64,000 nt of DNA, from the NCBI GenBank assembly GCA_963851045.1, contig CAWKNC010000001.1, forward strand, positions 434,001 to 498,000, given 5' to 3'. This document shows, piece after piece, positions 27,122-35,667 of the stretch. The position numbers and the translations under genes are program-made. How positions within the stretch are numbered: the first letter of the stretch is position 1; each line of letters begins with the position of its first letter. Source of the stretch: WHSW01 sp963851045. GTDB taxonomy: Bacteria > Actinomycetota > Thermoleophilia > Solirubrobacterales > 70-9. The notes under the pieces were generated by a model, which did not search any database, was not told the DNA's origin, and was given only the letters and a program-made list of their open reading frames with translations.

Positions 27122-27406
27122 TCAGAAACTAAGGAAGGCCTCTCCCTCGGAGATCTCGGGCGGATCCACCGCCGCGTTCACGTTCTCCTTGACCCATGCA
27201 GCGGCACGACTCGACGACTCGCCCGTGCCGGACTTGTCCTCGCACGCCGTCACCGTCTTGATGCCATCGTCGCTGCGAAAGGCCGCGTAGCTGATGAAAC
27301 CGGGTGTTCCGGTGATCACTTCCTTGACGTCATCCTCCCGCTGCTCCATGGCTTCGAAGAGCTCCGATGCGCCTGGGCCGGAATAGCTGCGAACGACGAT
27401 GTGCAT
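27122..27406 (-). CDS. small ABM/dimeric alpha-beta barrel protein
   Basis: A 94-residue protein with the features of stress-responsive or antibiotic-biosynthesis-monooxygenase-like ferredoxin folds: MHIVVRSYSGPGASELFEAM, then VITGTPGFISYAAFRSDDG and TVTACEDKSGTGES. These usually form dimers and many have no known substrate. It stands alone between the small hypothetical gene and tRNA-Ala(UGC). Confidence 0.7.
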   Translation of the reverse strand: MHIVVRSYSGPGASELFEAMEQREDDVKEVITGTPGFISYAAFRSDDGIKTVTACEDKSGTGESSSRAAAWVKENVNAAVDPPEISEGEAFLSF

Positions 27407-27472
27407 TGCGCCTCCTTGGTTGCAGGATCCCGCGCGTTTCCGATCCTAACCCACGAAAAGCAACCATCGAGA

Positions 27473-27545
27473 TGGAGCCAGCGGGGCTCGAACCCGCGAC
27501 CTCGGCGTTGCAAACGCCGCGCTCTCCCAACTGAGCTATGGCCCC
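27473..27545 (-). tRNA. tRNA-Ala(UGC)
   Basis: On the minus strand the acceptor stem GGGGCCA pairs with TGGCTCC, again with G3-U70. The anticodon arm CGGCG-TTTGCAA-CGCCG gives anticodon TGC (codon GCA). The T-arm contains GGTTCGAGCC. No CCA is encoded. Confidence 0.95.
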
Positions 27546-27556
27546 TTGGTCCGATT

Positions 27557-28891
27557 CTAGGCCGAGATCAGACCGCGGATGCGCCGAGGCGCACCTCGGC
27601 GCGAGACCACGCGCACCTCGGCTCCGCGGCGCGGAGCCAGGGTGATTCCCCTGAGTACGACCTGATCGAGGCCAGGACGCGCCGCCGCCAGCTCAACCCG
27701 TTCGAGAACCACCCGCAGTACCTCCGACATCTCGGCCTGGGCGAGTGCGGCGCCGACGCAGCGACGAATGCCGCCCCCGAACGGAAGCCACGAGTACGAC
27801 TCGGCGCCCTCCTCCAAGAAGCGCTCTGGGCGAAACTCGCCGGGACGCGGATAGAGGTCGGCTCGGTGGTGGACGAGCGCGATCCCCGGATAGACGCGCA
27901 CCCCCTCCGGCAGATCCCACCCCGCCACGGTGCGCGGAGCCTTGAGCGTGCGCTCGACTGCGTCGATCACGGGCCGCATCCGCAGCGTCTCGGTGACCAC
28001 CGCGTCGAGGTAGTCATCGCCGTCGCCTCCGTCCAGCTCGTTGAGCAGACGATCGTGCACGCGCCGCTCGTGGAGCAGCAGGTCGAACGCCCACGCGAGC
28101 CCGGTCGAGGTCGTCTCGTGGCCGGCCGCCAGCATCGTCATCAGCTCGTCGCGCAGCTCGACATCGGTCATCGGCTGGCCCTCCTCGTCGTGCGCGCGCA
28201 TCAGAACCGAGAGCACATCGGTGCGCTCGTCGAGGTCGGGTTCGCGCCGGCGCCGGGCGATCTCCTCGTAGAGCAAGGCGTCGTTGGCCTGCAGGCGGCG
28301 CCTGATCAGCCCGCCGAGGCTGAAACGGCCGAGATCCTTGCGCGCCCACCCTGGCGCAAACGTCAGCGGACCGAGGTCGACGACGGCGAGCATCGTCTTT
28401 CGCAGGCGCGCGATCCGCTCCGGCTCGTACACGCCGAACACCGCGCGGCAGATCACCTCGAACGTGAGCGCTCGCATGCGCTCGCGGATCGCAAACGTGG
28501 TGCCGACCGGCCAGCGGGCCACCTCGGCCTCGGCCACCTCGCGGATCATTGGCCGCATCTCCCGCACGTTCGCGCCGTTGAACGGCGGGAGCAGCAGGCG
28601 ACGCTGGCGCAGATGCTCGGGTCCGTCGAGGACCAGAACCGAGTGATCTCCGAGAGCGGCTGCGAACGGTGCGTTCGCCTCGCCCGCGTGCAGATCGGAC
28701 TGATTGCCCGTGAACAGCTCGCGGATCGCGCCCGGATCGGCGACATAGACGCCCTTGCCGAACACGAGCAACGGCACCGTGAACACGTCCCCGAACTTTC
28801 GTTGCCATCCGAAGAGCGTGTCCAGCGGCCGCAAGGCGAACCGGGCGGTGTTGACGGCCGCGGGTGTCCTCGGTCCCGGTGGCAGTGCCAC
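27557..28891 (-). CDS. cytochrome P450
   Basis: A 444-residue soluble P450 monooxygenase. Key elements are the I-helix oxygen-binding motif AAGHETTST, the K-helix ExxR motif (ETLRMR), the PERF region FRPERFLEEG and the heme-cysteine loop FGGGIRRCVGAALA. Its layout (PPGPRTPAAVN at the start, GIRRCVG at the heme loop) resembles the CYP110/CYP138-like bacterial group rather than camphor-type enzymes, but subfamily and substrate are not certain. No ferredoxin or reductase gene is adjacent. Confidence 0.92.
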   Translation of the reverse strand: MALPPGPRTPAAVNTARFALRPLDTLFGWQRKFGDVFTVPLLVFGKGVYVADPGAIRELFTGNQSDLHAGEANAPFAAALGDHSVLVLDGPEHLRQRRLLLPPFNGANVREMRPMIREVAEAEVARWPVGTTFAIRERMRALTFEVICRAVFGVYEPERIARLRKTMLAVVDLGPLTFAPGWARKDLGRFSLGGLIRRRLQANDALLYEEIARRRREPDLDERTDVLSVLMRAHDEEGQPMTDVELRDELMTMLAAGHETTSTGLAWAFDLLLHERRVHDRLLNELDGGDGDDYLDAVVTETLRMRPVIDAVERTLKAPRTVAGWDLPEGVRVYPGIALVHHRADLYPRPGEFRPERFLEEGAESYSWLPFGGGIRRCVGAALAQAEMSEVLRVVLERVELAAARPGLDQVVLRGITLAPRRGAEVRVVSRRGAPRRIRGLISA

Positions 28892-28900
28892 GACGCCAGC

Positions 28901-29083
28901 CTACTTTCGCGGATTGCGAAGCGCGCCGATGAGTGGCAGCGCCAACATCACGATGATCAGCGCCGCCGCGACGGTGAGCACGTTCACTCCCTCCTCGATC
29001 GTGACCGCGACGGTCATCGCACCGAACAGCCCGACGAAGATCAGGCCGCCGATCAGGATTGCGTCACGGATCCCCGGATCCAT
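28901..29083 (-). CDS. small two-helix membrane protein
   Basis: A 60-residue protein with two predicted transmembrane helices (AILIGGLIFVGLFGAMTVAV and VLTVAAALIIVMLALPLIGA) and a short basic tail RNPRK. Function unknown. It lies 6 bp after the rhomboid-like gene and ends 9 bp before the P450 start, so the three may be cotranscribed. Confidence 0.6.
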   Translation of the reverse strand: MDPGIRDAILIGGLIFVGLFGAMTVAVTIEEGVNVLTVAAALIIVMLALPLIGALRNPRK

Positions 29084-29089
29084 AGGTCC

Positions 29090-29722
29090 TCAGAACGCCG
29101 GCCGTCTGGGCTCGAGCGCGGCAAGGCCGCTGCTCCGTATCAGTGCCGCGATCAGCGCACCGGCTGCGGCCCCACCGGCAAGCATCGCGATCGAGACTCC
29201 GGGATCGCCGGGGAACGCTTCCCCTGCCGTGTCGCCGATGGCCGGTATCGCCTGCAGCCCAAACCAGACCGCCGCGAGCAACAGCGCCGGCAAAAGGACG
29301 AACGTGACGAAGAACGGGATGAGGACCCAGCAGACGATCCGCGCGCGGGGATGCAAGATGCTGTGGGCAGCGATCACCGCGGCTATCGCCCCGGCTCCGC
29401 CCGTCGCGACGACCGTGGTCTCACCGATGACCTCGCCCGCAGCCGCCGCCGCGAGGGCACCGAGCACGTAAACGCCAACCAGCCCCGCTGGTCCGATAGA
29501 TCCCTCGACGCTCTTGCCAAACAGCCATATAAACAGCCCGTTCACAGCCAGCTGAAGAATCCCCGCCGTCAGGACCGAGGCGGCGAGCGCGGCGAGCGGC
29601 CAGGCCATGCCGTCGAGGTTCGGCTGCCACCCCGAGATGGCGAGACCGATCAACAACGCGATCAGCGCGACCGTCGCAAAAGGGGAGCGCGGGCTCTGGA
29701 TGTTGTCCTTGAGCGGAATCAA
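29090..29722 (-). CDS. rhomboid-like membrane protein lacking catalytic residues
   Basis: A 210-residue membrane protein. The start MIPLKDNIQSPRSP and the block NGLFIWLFGKSVEGSIG match small bacterial rhomboids (usually MIPL.D..P and N.LFLWIFG..VED..G). The GxSG active site reads GGAG (108-111), so the nucleophile Ser is Ala110. In the last helix the family H.GG segment is AMLAGGAAAG, with no His. The first-helix HGGWLHL segment is also missing. It is therefore probably a pseudoprotease, possibly a chaperone or adaptor for membrane proteins. At least five hydrophobic segments remain. Confidence 0.75.
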   Translation of the reverse strand: MIPLKDNIQSPRSPFATVALIALLIGLAISGWQPNLDGMAWPLAALAASVLTAGILQLAVNGLFIWLFGKSVEGSIGPAGLVGVYVLGALAAAAAGEVIGETTVVATGGAGAIAAVIAAHSILHPRARIVCWVLIPFFVTFVLLPALLLAAVWFGLQAIPAIGDTAGEAFPGDPGVSIAMLAGGAAAGALIAALIRSSGLAALEPRRPAF

Positions 29723-29770
29723 CCCGCGTCAAGCCTATTGACGGCGCAGAGGTGGCTCGGCGAGCGGCGG

Positions 29771-30349
29771 TCAGCCGGCTGTCGCTCGCGCGCCCACAGC
29801 CGGTCCGCTTCCCACGTGCGGGACGCGGACCCGCCGGCCGCGCATGTAGCCGTGCACGTACACGAGTCCTGAGATAACGGTGAGGGCCACCATCAAGTGC
29901 ACGAGGACCTGAGTGGCGGCGCCTGCAGGGCCCACGACCAGGAGGACGAAGACGACAAGCGCCTGAAGAACCGTCTTTGCCTTTCCGAGCCCGTTCGAGG
30001 CGATGATGACGCCCTGTCTTTGGGCTGCAAACCGCATCACGGTGACCAGCAGCTCGCGGGCGAAGACGACCGCCACGACCCACATGGCCACCCGGCTCGT
30101 AGCCGCCAGGCCAACGAGCGCGGTCCCGACGAACAGCTTGTCGGCAATCGGGTCGGCGAGGGTTCCGAACCGCGTCACCAGGTTGCGCGTGCGGGCGAGG
30201 TAACCGTCCGCGAAGTCGGTCGTCATCCCCACCCCGAAGATGAGCGCCGCAATCGAGGCGTCGACGTGCGGCTGCATGGCCAGTGCCAGAGCCGGGGCCA
30301 GCAGGATGCGCCCGGCGGTTAGCAGGTTCGGGACGTTGATCTCGATCAC
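29771..30349 (-). CDS. pgsA: CDP-diacylglycerol-glycerol-3-phosphate 3-phosphatidyltransferase
   Basis: A 192-residue integral membrane enzyme that makes phosphatidylglycerol phosphate. The CDP-alcohol phosphotransferase signature D-x2-D-G-x2-A-R-x8-G-x3-D-x3-D is complete (DFADGYLAR, then GTLADPIADK). The start INVPNLLTAGRILLAP is typical of PgsA. The C-terminal ~20 residues are Ala/Gly-rich and not conserved. The ATG overlaps the stop of the upstream PAP2-like gene by four bases, so they form an operon. Confidence 0.9.
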   Translation of the reverse strand: MIEINVPNLLTAGRILLAPALALAMQPHVDASIAALIFGVGMTTDFADGYLARTRNLVTRFGTLADPIADKLFVGTALVGLAATSRVAMWVVAVVFARELLVTVMRFAAQRQGVIIASNGLGKAKTVLQALVVFVLLVVGPAGAATQVLVHLMVALTVISGLVYVHGYMRGRRVRVPHVGSGPAVGARATAG

Positions 30350-31473
30350 CCCTCCGACAATCGATCCCGTTCGTGGGTCGCGACGCGTTCCGGTTGCCTC
30401 GGGGCGGTTCGACCGAAAGGGAACGGCCGAAAGCCGACCAGCATGCCTCCGGCGTAGACGCCGGCGAACGCGATCAGAACGCCGGCGACGTCGTCGCTCA
30501 GGTAATGCCAGCCGAAGTAGATCGTCGCCACGGACGTCAGGCCGACGTAGATCCAGAGGCCGATGCGCAGGAGCCGCGGGGCCCCCGTGAACTGCGCCAC
30601 GAGCGCGGCGGTCAAAAGGACGGCGATGTGCAGCGAGGCAAAGCCCGCGATGCTCTGAACGGCGTCGGTCGCGTGGGGGTTTGCGAGCACCTCCTGGCGA
30701 TGCTCGAGCAACGAGACCTGGAGCTCAGACACTCCCGTGGTTGGTAGGTCTGAAAACAAGCCCGGGCGCGCGTAGATGGGACCAAGGCTTGGGACCAGGT
30801 AGTAACTGAAGACGCCCAGCATCCAGACGATCGTCAGGGAGCTGACGTACCAAAGCCCAGCAGCGACTCGAGACGACAACACCAGCGCCACGCCGAGCGA
30901 GACGGGAACGAACGTCAAGAACAGGAGGTACACCGCGGACAGCGCTTCGGCGGAAAACCCGGTGCCGAGTAGGTCGTGCAGCAAGGTCGCCGGCTGGCTC
31001 CCGAACATCACGGCCGCGTCGATGTCCAGCAGAGATCCGTCCTTGAGCGATCCGTCGGTGACGAACGGCAGAAAGCTCTTGAGATTCCGATACGAGAGAT
31101 ACGTGGCGTAGAAGCCGATAATGCAGACCAAGACGATCAACCCGCGACGGCCCCACCAGCGTTCTGAGAACAGGCGAGCGAACGCCTGGGTCAGGCTCAT
31201 ATCGGATGAGCGAGCCTGACGCACGGCACGCGGGATCAGATCGAGCAGTACGAAGAGGGCGACGATGAGCCCGATCAGGGCCAGCGGCGATTTCACGTAG
31301 CGCGCATCAGGATCGCGAATCGGCAAACCCTCGATGCCGGCGACGGTGAGCATGATCAGAACCGAAGGGATTCCAATCGCCAGGGGCACCAGAAACTGAC
31401 GCGGCCTGATGTCTTCAGCCGCGGTATCGGGATCGAGATGACGACGGTGCGTCGACGAGAGGGAGGTGGTCAC
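30346..31473 (-). CDS. PAP2-superfamily membrane protein (inositolphosphotransferase-like)
   Basis: A 375-residue polytopic membrane protein. The C-terminal half carries the PAP2 motifs of the Aur1/Ipt1-like group: FASLHIAVLL and YFGWHYLSDDVAG, with the catalytic histidines and Asp. The N-terminal half has several helices and FYATYLSYRNLKSFLP, shared with the divergent paralogue at 31.6 kb. Such proteins move phosphoryl-headgroups between lipids. Being cotranscribed with pgsA suggests a role in phospholipid or glycolipid headgroup metabolism. Confidence 0.82.
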   Translation of the reverse strand: MTTSLSSTHRRHLDPDTAAEDIRPRQFLVPLAIGIPSVLIMLTVAGIEGLPIRDPDARYVKSPLALIGLIVALFVLLDLIPRAVRQARSSDMSLTQAFARLFSERWWGRRGLIVLVCIIGFYATYLSYRNLKSFLPFVTDGSLKDGSLLDIDAAVMFGSQPATLLHDLLGTGFSAEALSAVYLLFLTFVPVSLGVALVLSSRVAAGLWYVSSLTIVWMLGVFSYYLVPSLGPIYARPGLFSDLPTTGVSELQVSLLEHRQEVLANPHATDAVQSIAGFASLHIAVLLTAALVAQFTGAPRLLRIGLWIYVGLTSVATIYFGWHYLSDDVAGVLIAFAGVYAGGMLVGFRPFPFGRTAPRQPERVATHERDRLSEG

Positions 31474-31610
31474 AGGCAGAAACGTGCGCGTTTTCGGAGC
31501 GTGCTAGCGAGCCGACTGGACTGAGGAGGCTAATCGAACCCTCGACGCTCGTCGCCGACGGGCCCACCGTCTGCACGCTCATCGAGCCGGAGAACCTAGG
31601 CTTCCGCCCC

Positions 31611-32711
31611 ATGTCGAGCGATCGAGAGCTTGGATGGAGGCTCGTCGTGGCGCCTCCGCTGGTCGCCACGATGACCGTTGTGGCGGCGTTGATCGCCACC
31701 GCCGAGGCGGGATTCACGTTTCGGGATCCCGACCACGTTGCCGCTCTGTACGTCGTCGAGGTCTGGGCCGGCGTCGCCCTCCTGGTCTTGCTCGACGTCT
31801 ACCTGCGCGCTCGGCGACGCACCGGCATGCGATGGCCTCCGCGCAGCGAACTTGCCGCGGTGAGGCGAGAGCGCTGGACGGCGAAGCGCTGCGCCATCGT
31901 CGCGCTGACGATCGTCGCCTTCTATGTCACCTACCTGGCGTATCGCAACCTGAAGGCCTCGCTGCCGCTGCTACGCCCCGGCGACATCTTCGACAGCCAG
32001 CTGGCCGATGCCGACCGCTTTTTGTTCTTCAACCATGACCCGGCGGCCCTTCTGCACGACTTGCTCGGGACCGGCTTCGCCGCCCACTTCCTCTCGACCT
32101 TCTACATCGCGTTCATCGTCTTCTTGCCGCTATCGCTCGGGCTCGCGCTCGTTTTCGTGGAAAGGCTTCAGGTCAGCCTCTTCTACGCAACGGCGATGTG
32201 CGTCAACTGGGTGCTGGGCATGGCCAGCTACTTCTTGCTTCCCGCGCTCGGGCCGATCTACTACTACCCCAGCTGGTTCTCGGCTCTCCCGCACACGGAG
32301 GTCACTCGCCTGCAGGAACTGCTCATGGACGATCGGGTGGCCTTCCTGGCAAGCCCTGACACGGGTACCCCGCAGGCCATCGCAGCGTTCGCGTCGCTGC
32401 ACATCGCGATGAGCTTCACGGCGCTTCTTGCCGCGTACATCCTGAATCTGACGCGTGGCATGAAGGTCGCCCTCTGGACGTGGCTCGCGCTGACGTTCGT
32501 CGCGACGGTCTATCTCGGTTGGCACTACATCGTCGACGATTTCGCCGGACTGCTGATCGGCGCGCTGGCGCTCGTGATCGCCGGTCTGCTCACAGGCTTC
32601 AACCCGTTGGCTGAGCGCCCGGGGGCGCGTGGGTCGGTCGGGGGCTTGGAACTCCCAGACCGACCGAAGGAGCTTCATGGCGAACGAGTTCAAGCGAGGC
32701 GACCGCGTTGA
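31611..32711 (+). CDS. PAP2-superfamily membrane protein, divergent paralogue
   Basis: A 366-residue homologue of the preceding gene, read in the opposite direction. Parallel blocks are FYVTYLAYRNLKASLP, LLHDLLGTGFAAHFLS, PALGPIYYYPSWFS, FASLHIAMSF and YLGWHYIVDDFAG. The head-to-head pair looks like an inverted duplication that has since diverged. The two start codons are 137 bp apart with no strong promoter seen. The last ~30 residues (RPGARGSVGG to ARRPR) are hydrophilic and overlap the next gene by 35 bases. Confidence 0.82.
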   Translation: MSSDRELGWRLVVAPPLVATMTVVAALIATAEAGFTFRDPDHVAALYVVEVWAGVALLVLLDVYLRARRRTGMRWPPRSELAAVRRERWTAKRCAIVALTIVAFYVTYLAYRNLKASLPLLRPGDIFDSQLADADRFLFFNHDPAALLHDLLGTGFAAHFLSTFYIAFIVFLPLSLGLALVFVERLQVSLFYATAMCVNWVLGMASYFLLPALGPIYYYPSWFSALPHTEVTRLQELLMDDRVAFLASPDTGTPQAIAAFASLHIAMSFTALLAAYILNLTRGMKVALWTWLALTFVATVYLGWHYIVDDFAGLLIGALALVIAGLLTGFNPLAERPGARGSVGGLELPDRPKELHGERVQARRPR

Positions 32712-32889
32712 GTGGAACTACCGCGGTACGACGATCACAGGCCGCGTTCTGCGACGCCTGACCAAGCGCACGGAGATCGGGGGACAGGTTGCCGCCGCCT
32801 CTCCTGAAGACCCCAGGTACGTCGTCCGTATCGAGTCATCCGGCAGGGAGATCGCGCGCCGGCCGGCCGCGCTTCGACACGTCGGCTAG
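32677..32889 (+). CDS. DUF2945/HVA1 TUDOR-like small protein
   Basis: A 70-residue basic protein starting MANEFKRGDRVEWNYRGTTI and ending ESSGREIARRPAALRHVG. This matches the hypervirulence-associated (DUF2945) SH3/Tudor-like family, whose members are about 65-75 residues and of unclear function. The ATG at 32677 is chosen for AAGGAG five bases upstream; it lies inside the end of the PAP2-like gene in another frame. Confidence 0.85.
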   Translation: MANEFKRGDRVEWNYRGTTITGRVLRRLTKRTEIGGQVAAASPEDPRYVVRIESSGREIARRPAALRHVG

Positions 32890-32895
32890 TGGCGG

Positions 32896-33852
32896 TTACG
32901 CGGCGCGTGCGGCGGCAACTTCGGCCGCCGCCTCGTCAGCGTGGTAGGAGCTGCGGACCAGCGGCCCGGCGGCAACCGACTCAAACCCGAGCTCGAGCGC
33001 AGCATCCCGCAGGCGATCGAACTCCTCAGGCTCCCAGTAGCGGACCACCGGCAGGTGGCGCTCGGTCGGCCGCAGGTACTGGCCGACGGTGAGGATCTGA
33101 ACTCCGTGATCACGCAGCACGCCGAACGTCTCGACCATCTCGTCGAATCCCTCCCCGAGCCCGACCATCAATCCCGACTTCGTCACGACCTCATCGCCGC
33201 CCATCTCCTTTGCCAGGCGCAGCACCCGGCAGGAGCGCAGGAAGTTGGAGCCGCGCCGCGCCCGCGGATACAGGCGGGGCACGGTCTCGACGTTGTGGTT
33301 GAAGACATCCGGCCGCTCGTGGATGACCTTTGCCAGCGGCATCTCCTGACCGCGGAAGTCGGGCGTGAGCAGCTCGACGGTGCACTCAGGAGCCATCATT
33401 CGAATCGAGCGGACGACCCCGACGAACGCGGAGGCGCCGTAGTCGGGAAGGTCATCGCGGTCGACGGACGTGATGACCGCATGGCGCAGGTCCATCTTCT
33501 TGACCTGCGTCGCGACGCGCAGCGGCTCAAGCGGGTCGTTCCAGGTCGGCACTCCCGTCTGGACATTGCAAAAGCCGCAGCGGCGGGTGCAGACGTCGCC
33601 GAGGATCATGAACGTGGCCGTGCCGCGCTCCCAGCACTCGCCGATGTTCGGGCAGTTGGCCTCCTCGCAAACGGTGTGGAGGTTGTCGGCCTCGATCGCC
33701 TTCTTCAGCTTGCGGTAGGTCGTCCCGCCTGGGGGTGGCACCTTCAACCAGCTCGGCTTGCGCTGGCGAAACGGCAGTCCCTCGATGTCGGTCGCGCCGC
33801 CGGGGTTGGCGCGCGAGCGTGTGACGTGGATGCGCTCTGCTGTGTCGCTCAT
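32896..33852 (-). CDS. lipA: lipoyl synthase
   Basis: A 318-residue radical-SAM enzyme that inserts two sulfurs into octanoyl groups on lipoyl domains. The auxiliary cluster motif is CEEANCPNIGEC, the SAM cluster motif is CTRRCGFC, and the conserved C-terminal RSSYHADE carries the Ser ligand. The ATG at 33852 overlaps the lipB stop by four bases and gives the normal family length; the longer open frame upstream is read-through. It is last in an operon whose E2 protein needs lipoylation. Confidence 0.96.
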   Translation of the reverse strand: MSDTAERIHVTRSRANPGGATDIEGLPFRQRKPSWLKVPPPGGTTYRKLKKAIEADNLHTVCEEANCPNIGECWERGTATFMILGDVCTRRCGFCNVQTGVPTWNDPLEPLRVATQVKKMDLRHAVITSVDRDDLPDYGASAFVGVVRSIRMMAPECTVELLTPDFRGQEMPLAKVIHERPDVFNHNVETVPRLYPRARRGSNFLRSCRVLRLAKEMGGDEVVTKSGLMVGLGEGFDEMVETFGVLRDHGVQILTVGQYLRPTERHLPVVRYWEPEEFDRLRDAALELGFESVAAGPLVRSSYHADEAAAEVAAARAA

Positions 33853-34559
33853 GCCTGACTCAAAGTTAGTGAGGCCTCGACCAGCTCGCGGTCGTAGGCG
33901 GCTGCGAGGTGTTCGGCAACCGTCGTTGCGAACGCACCGAGATCCTGCTCGGCACCCAGCTCGCGCCCAAGCGATGTCATCCGGCAGGCCTCGATCCCGC
34001 ACGGCACCGCCCACTCGAACGGCTGCAGGTCGTTGTTGACATTGATCGCGAGTCCGTGGGTGCTGATCCCCTTGTGGATATGAATCCCGATCGATCCGAT
34101 CTTGCGCGCGTCCCCGGCGGGCGGGGGCTCGGCACCGACCCAGACGCCGGTGAGCCCGGCGAACAGGCGCGCCTCGACGCCATGGTCGCCAAGGGCGCCG
34201 ATCATTGCCGTCTCCATGCTCGCGACGAATGCATGGACGTCGTCGCGGTGGGCGAGCCCCGAAATGTCGATGATCGGATAGGCGACCAGCTGTCCGGGCC
34301 CGTGGTAGGTGAGCCGACCGCCGCGGTCGGTGTCGACGATCTCGATGCCCTGCATCCGATACCAGTCCTCGCCCATGGGGAGCTCGTCCGATGTGGTTCG
34401 CCGCCCGCGGGTGTAGACGGGGGGGTGCTCAACCAGCAGGAGGGTGTCCGGCACACTGGCGGCAGCACGCTCGGCCGCGATCGCGTGCTGCAGCTGTTGG
34501 GCCTCCTCGTAGCCGACGAGGCCCATCCGGATCACGCGCAGACTTCGCCTCTCAGCCAC
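33849..34559 (-). CDS. lipB: lipoyl(octanoyl) transferase
   Basis: A 236-residue enzyme that moves octanoate from acyl carrier protein to the lipoyl-domain lysine. The catalytic Cys lies in VPCGIEACRMTS and the catalytic Lys in RKIGSIGIHI; GGRLTYHGPGQLVAYPI is the family hallmark. It begins four bases after the Leu/Val dehydrogenase gene and overlaps lipA, so octanoylation and sulfur insertion are made together. Confidence 0.95.
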   Translation of the reverse strand: MAERRSLRVIRMGLVGYEEAQQLQHAIAAERAAASVPDTLLLVEHPPVYTRGRRTTSDELPMGEDWYRMQGIEIVDTDRGGRLTYHGPGQLVAYPIIDISGLAHRDDVHAFVASMETAMIGALGDHGVEARLFAGLTGVWVGAEPPPAGDARKIGSIGIHIHKGISTHGLAINVNNDLQPFEWAVPCGIEACRMTSLGRELGAEQDLGAFATTVAEHLAAAYDRELVEASLTLSQA

Positions 34560-34563
34560 GTAC

Positions 34564-35667
34564 TCAGTGTGTCACCACGGCGCGATCGAGCCGCTCACGC
34601 GCCAACTCGTACGCCGCGGTCAGTGGGACGATGCCGCGGTCCTCGGCAATCGCCAGGATCCTCGTCATCGTGTCCTCGATCCCAGCCGTGTGGTCGCGAG
34701 CCCAATCCTCGTCGAGCCCGCAGTGCTCGCGGTATACGTTCACCAGTCCGCCGGCATTGGCGATGAAGTCGGGGGCATAGATGATCCCGCGCTCCGCGAG
34801 ACGCTCCGCCAGCCCCTCGTGAGTGAGCTGATTGTTCGCAGCGCCGCAGACGATCCCGGCGCCCAGCGTCGAGACGGACGCCTCGCCGATGACCCCGCCG
34901 AGCGCACATGGCGCGAGGACGTCACACCGCGCGCGCATCGCCTCCGCGGGCTCGACCCATCGCGCTCCAAGACGCTCCGCAAGCACGCGCTTGGCCGGGT
35001 CGGCGTCGGCAACCGTGAGCTTGGCCCCGGCCGCGGTCAGCCGCGCCGCGAGGCGAGACCCGACGTGGCCGAGCCCGACCACGACGATCCGCAGGCCGTC
35101 GAGATCGGGCGCCCCGCGCCGGTAGGCGATGCACGCGCGGATCGCTGCCTCGACGCCCATCGCGGTGAACGGGCTCGGATCGCCACTGCCGCCATCTTCC
35201 GGCGGCAGGCCGGTGACGTGGGAGGTCACCCCGTGGATGATCGTCATGTCTTCGGTACCGGTGCCGACGTCCTCGGCCGTGATGTAGCGGCCATCGAGCG
35301 ACTCGACAAGATCGGCGAAATCGAGCAGCATCGCCTCGCGCAGATGCGGATCGAACGCACCGCCGGCCGGTGCGTTGATCACACCCTTGCCGCCGCCGAG
35401 GTCGAGCCCAGCCGCCGCCGCCTTGTAGGTCATGCCCGCCGACAGTCGCAGGGCATCACCAAGCGCGTCGAGACCGGCGCCGTAGGTCCACATGCGTGCG
35501 CCACCGAGCGCCGGTCCGAGCGCCGTCGAGTGAATCGCGACGATCACGTCGGCGCCGCTGCGCTCGCCGCGCCGCACCACTACCTCCTCGTGGTCAAGCA
35601 CCACCCGCGCCGGTGCCGGCGGAAGCGAGGTGCGACCGCGGTGGCGCACACGCTCGATCACGCTCAC
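34564..35667 (-). CDS. leucine/valine dehydrogenase (short Glu/Leu/Phe/Val dehydrogenase)
   Basis: A 367-residue oxidative deaminase turning branched-chain (or aromatic) amino acids into 2-oxo acids with NAD. The substrate block ALGPALGGARMW and the catalytic-lysine block MTYKAAAAGLDLGGGKGVI are those of the LeuDH/ValDH group, and length fits that group rather than GDH. NAD-binding GLGHVGSRLA follows. The GTG start overlaps the stop of the upstream E2 gene (GTGA). Its position inside a keto-acid dehydrogenase operon strongly suggests that it feeds that complex. Confidence 0.88.
   Translation of the reverse strand: MSVIERVRHRGRTSLPPAPARVVLDHEEVVVRRGERSGADVIVAIHSTALGPALGGARMWTYGAGLDALGDALRLSAGMTYKAAAAGLDLGGGKGVINAPAGGAFDPHLREAMLLDFADLVESLDGRYITAEDVGTGTEDMTIIHGVTSHVTGLPPEDGGSGDPSPFTAMGVEAAIRACIAYRRGAPDLDGLRIVVVGLGHVGSRLAARLTAAGAKLTVADADPAKRVLAERLGARWVEPAEAMRARCDVLAPCALGGVIGEASVSTLGAGIVCGAANNQLTHEGLAERLAERGIIYAPDFIANAGGLVNVYREHCGLDEDWARDHTAGIEDTMTRILAIAEDRGIVPLTAAYELARERLDRAVVTH

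Noticed and set aside
27401..29872. 823-codon plus-strand frame
   Set aside because: It is antisense to the P450, small membrane and rhomboid-like genes, and also runs through tRNA-Ala(UGC). The translation is low-complexity Arg/Glu.
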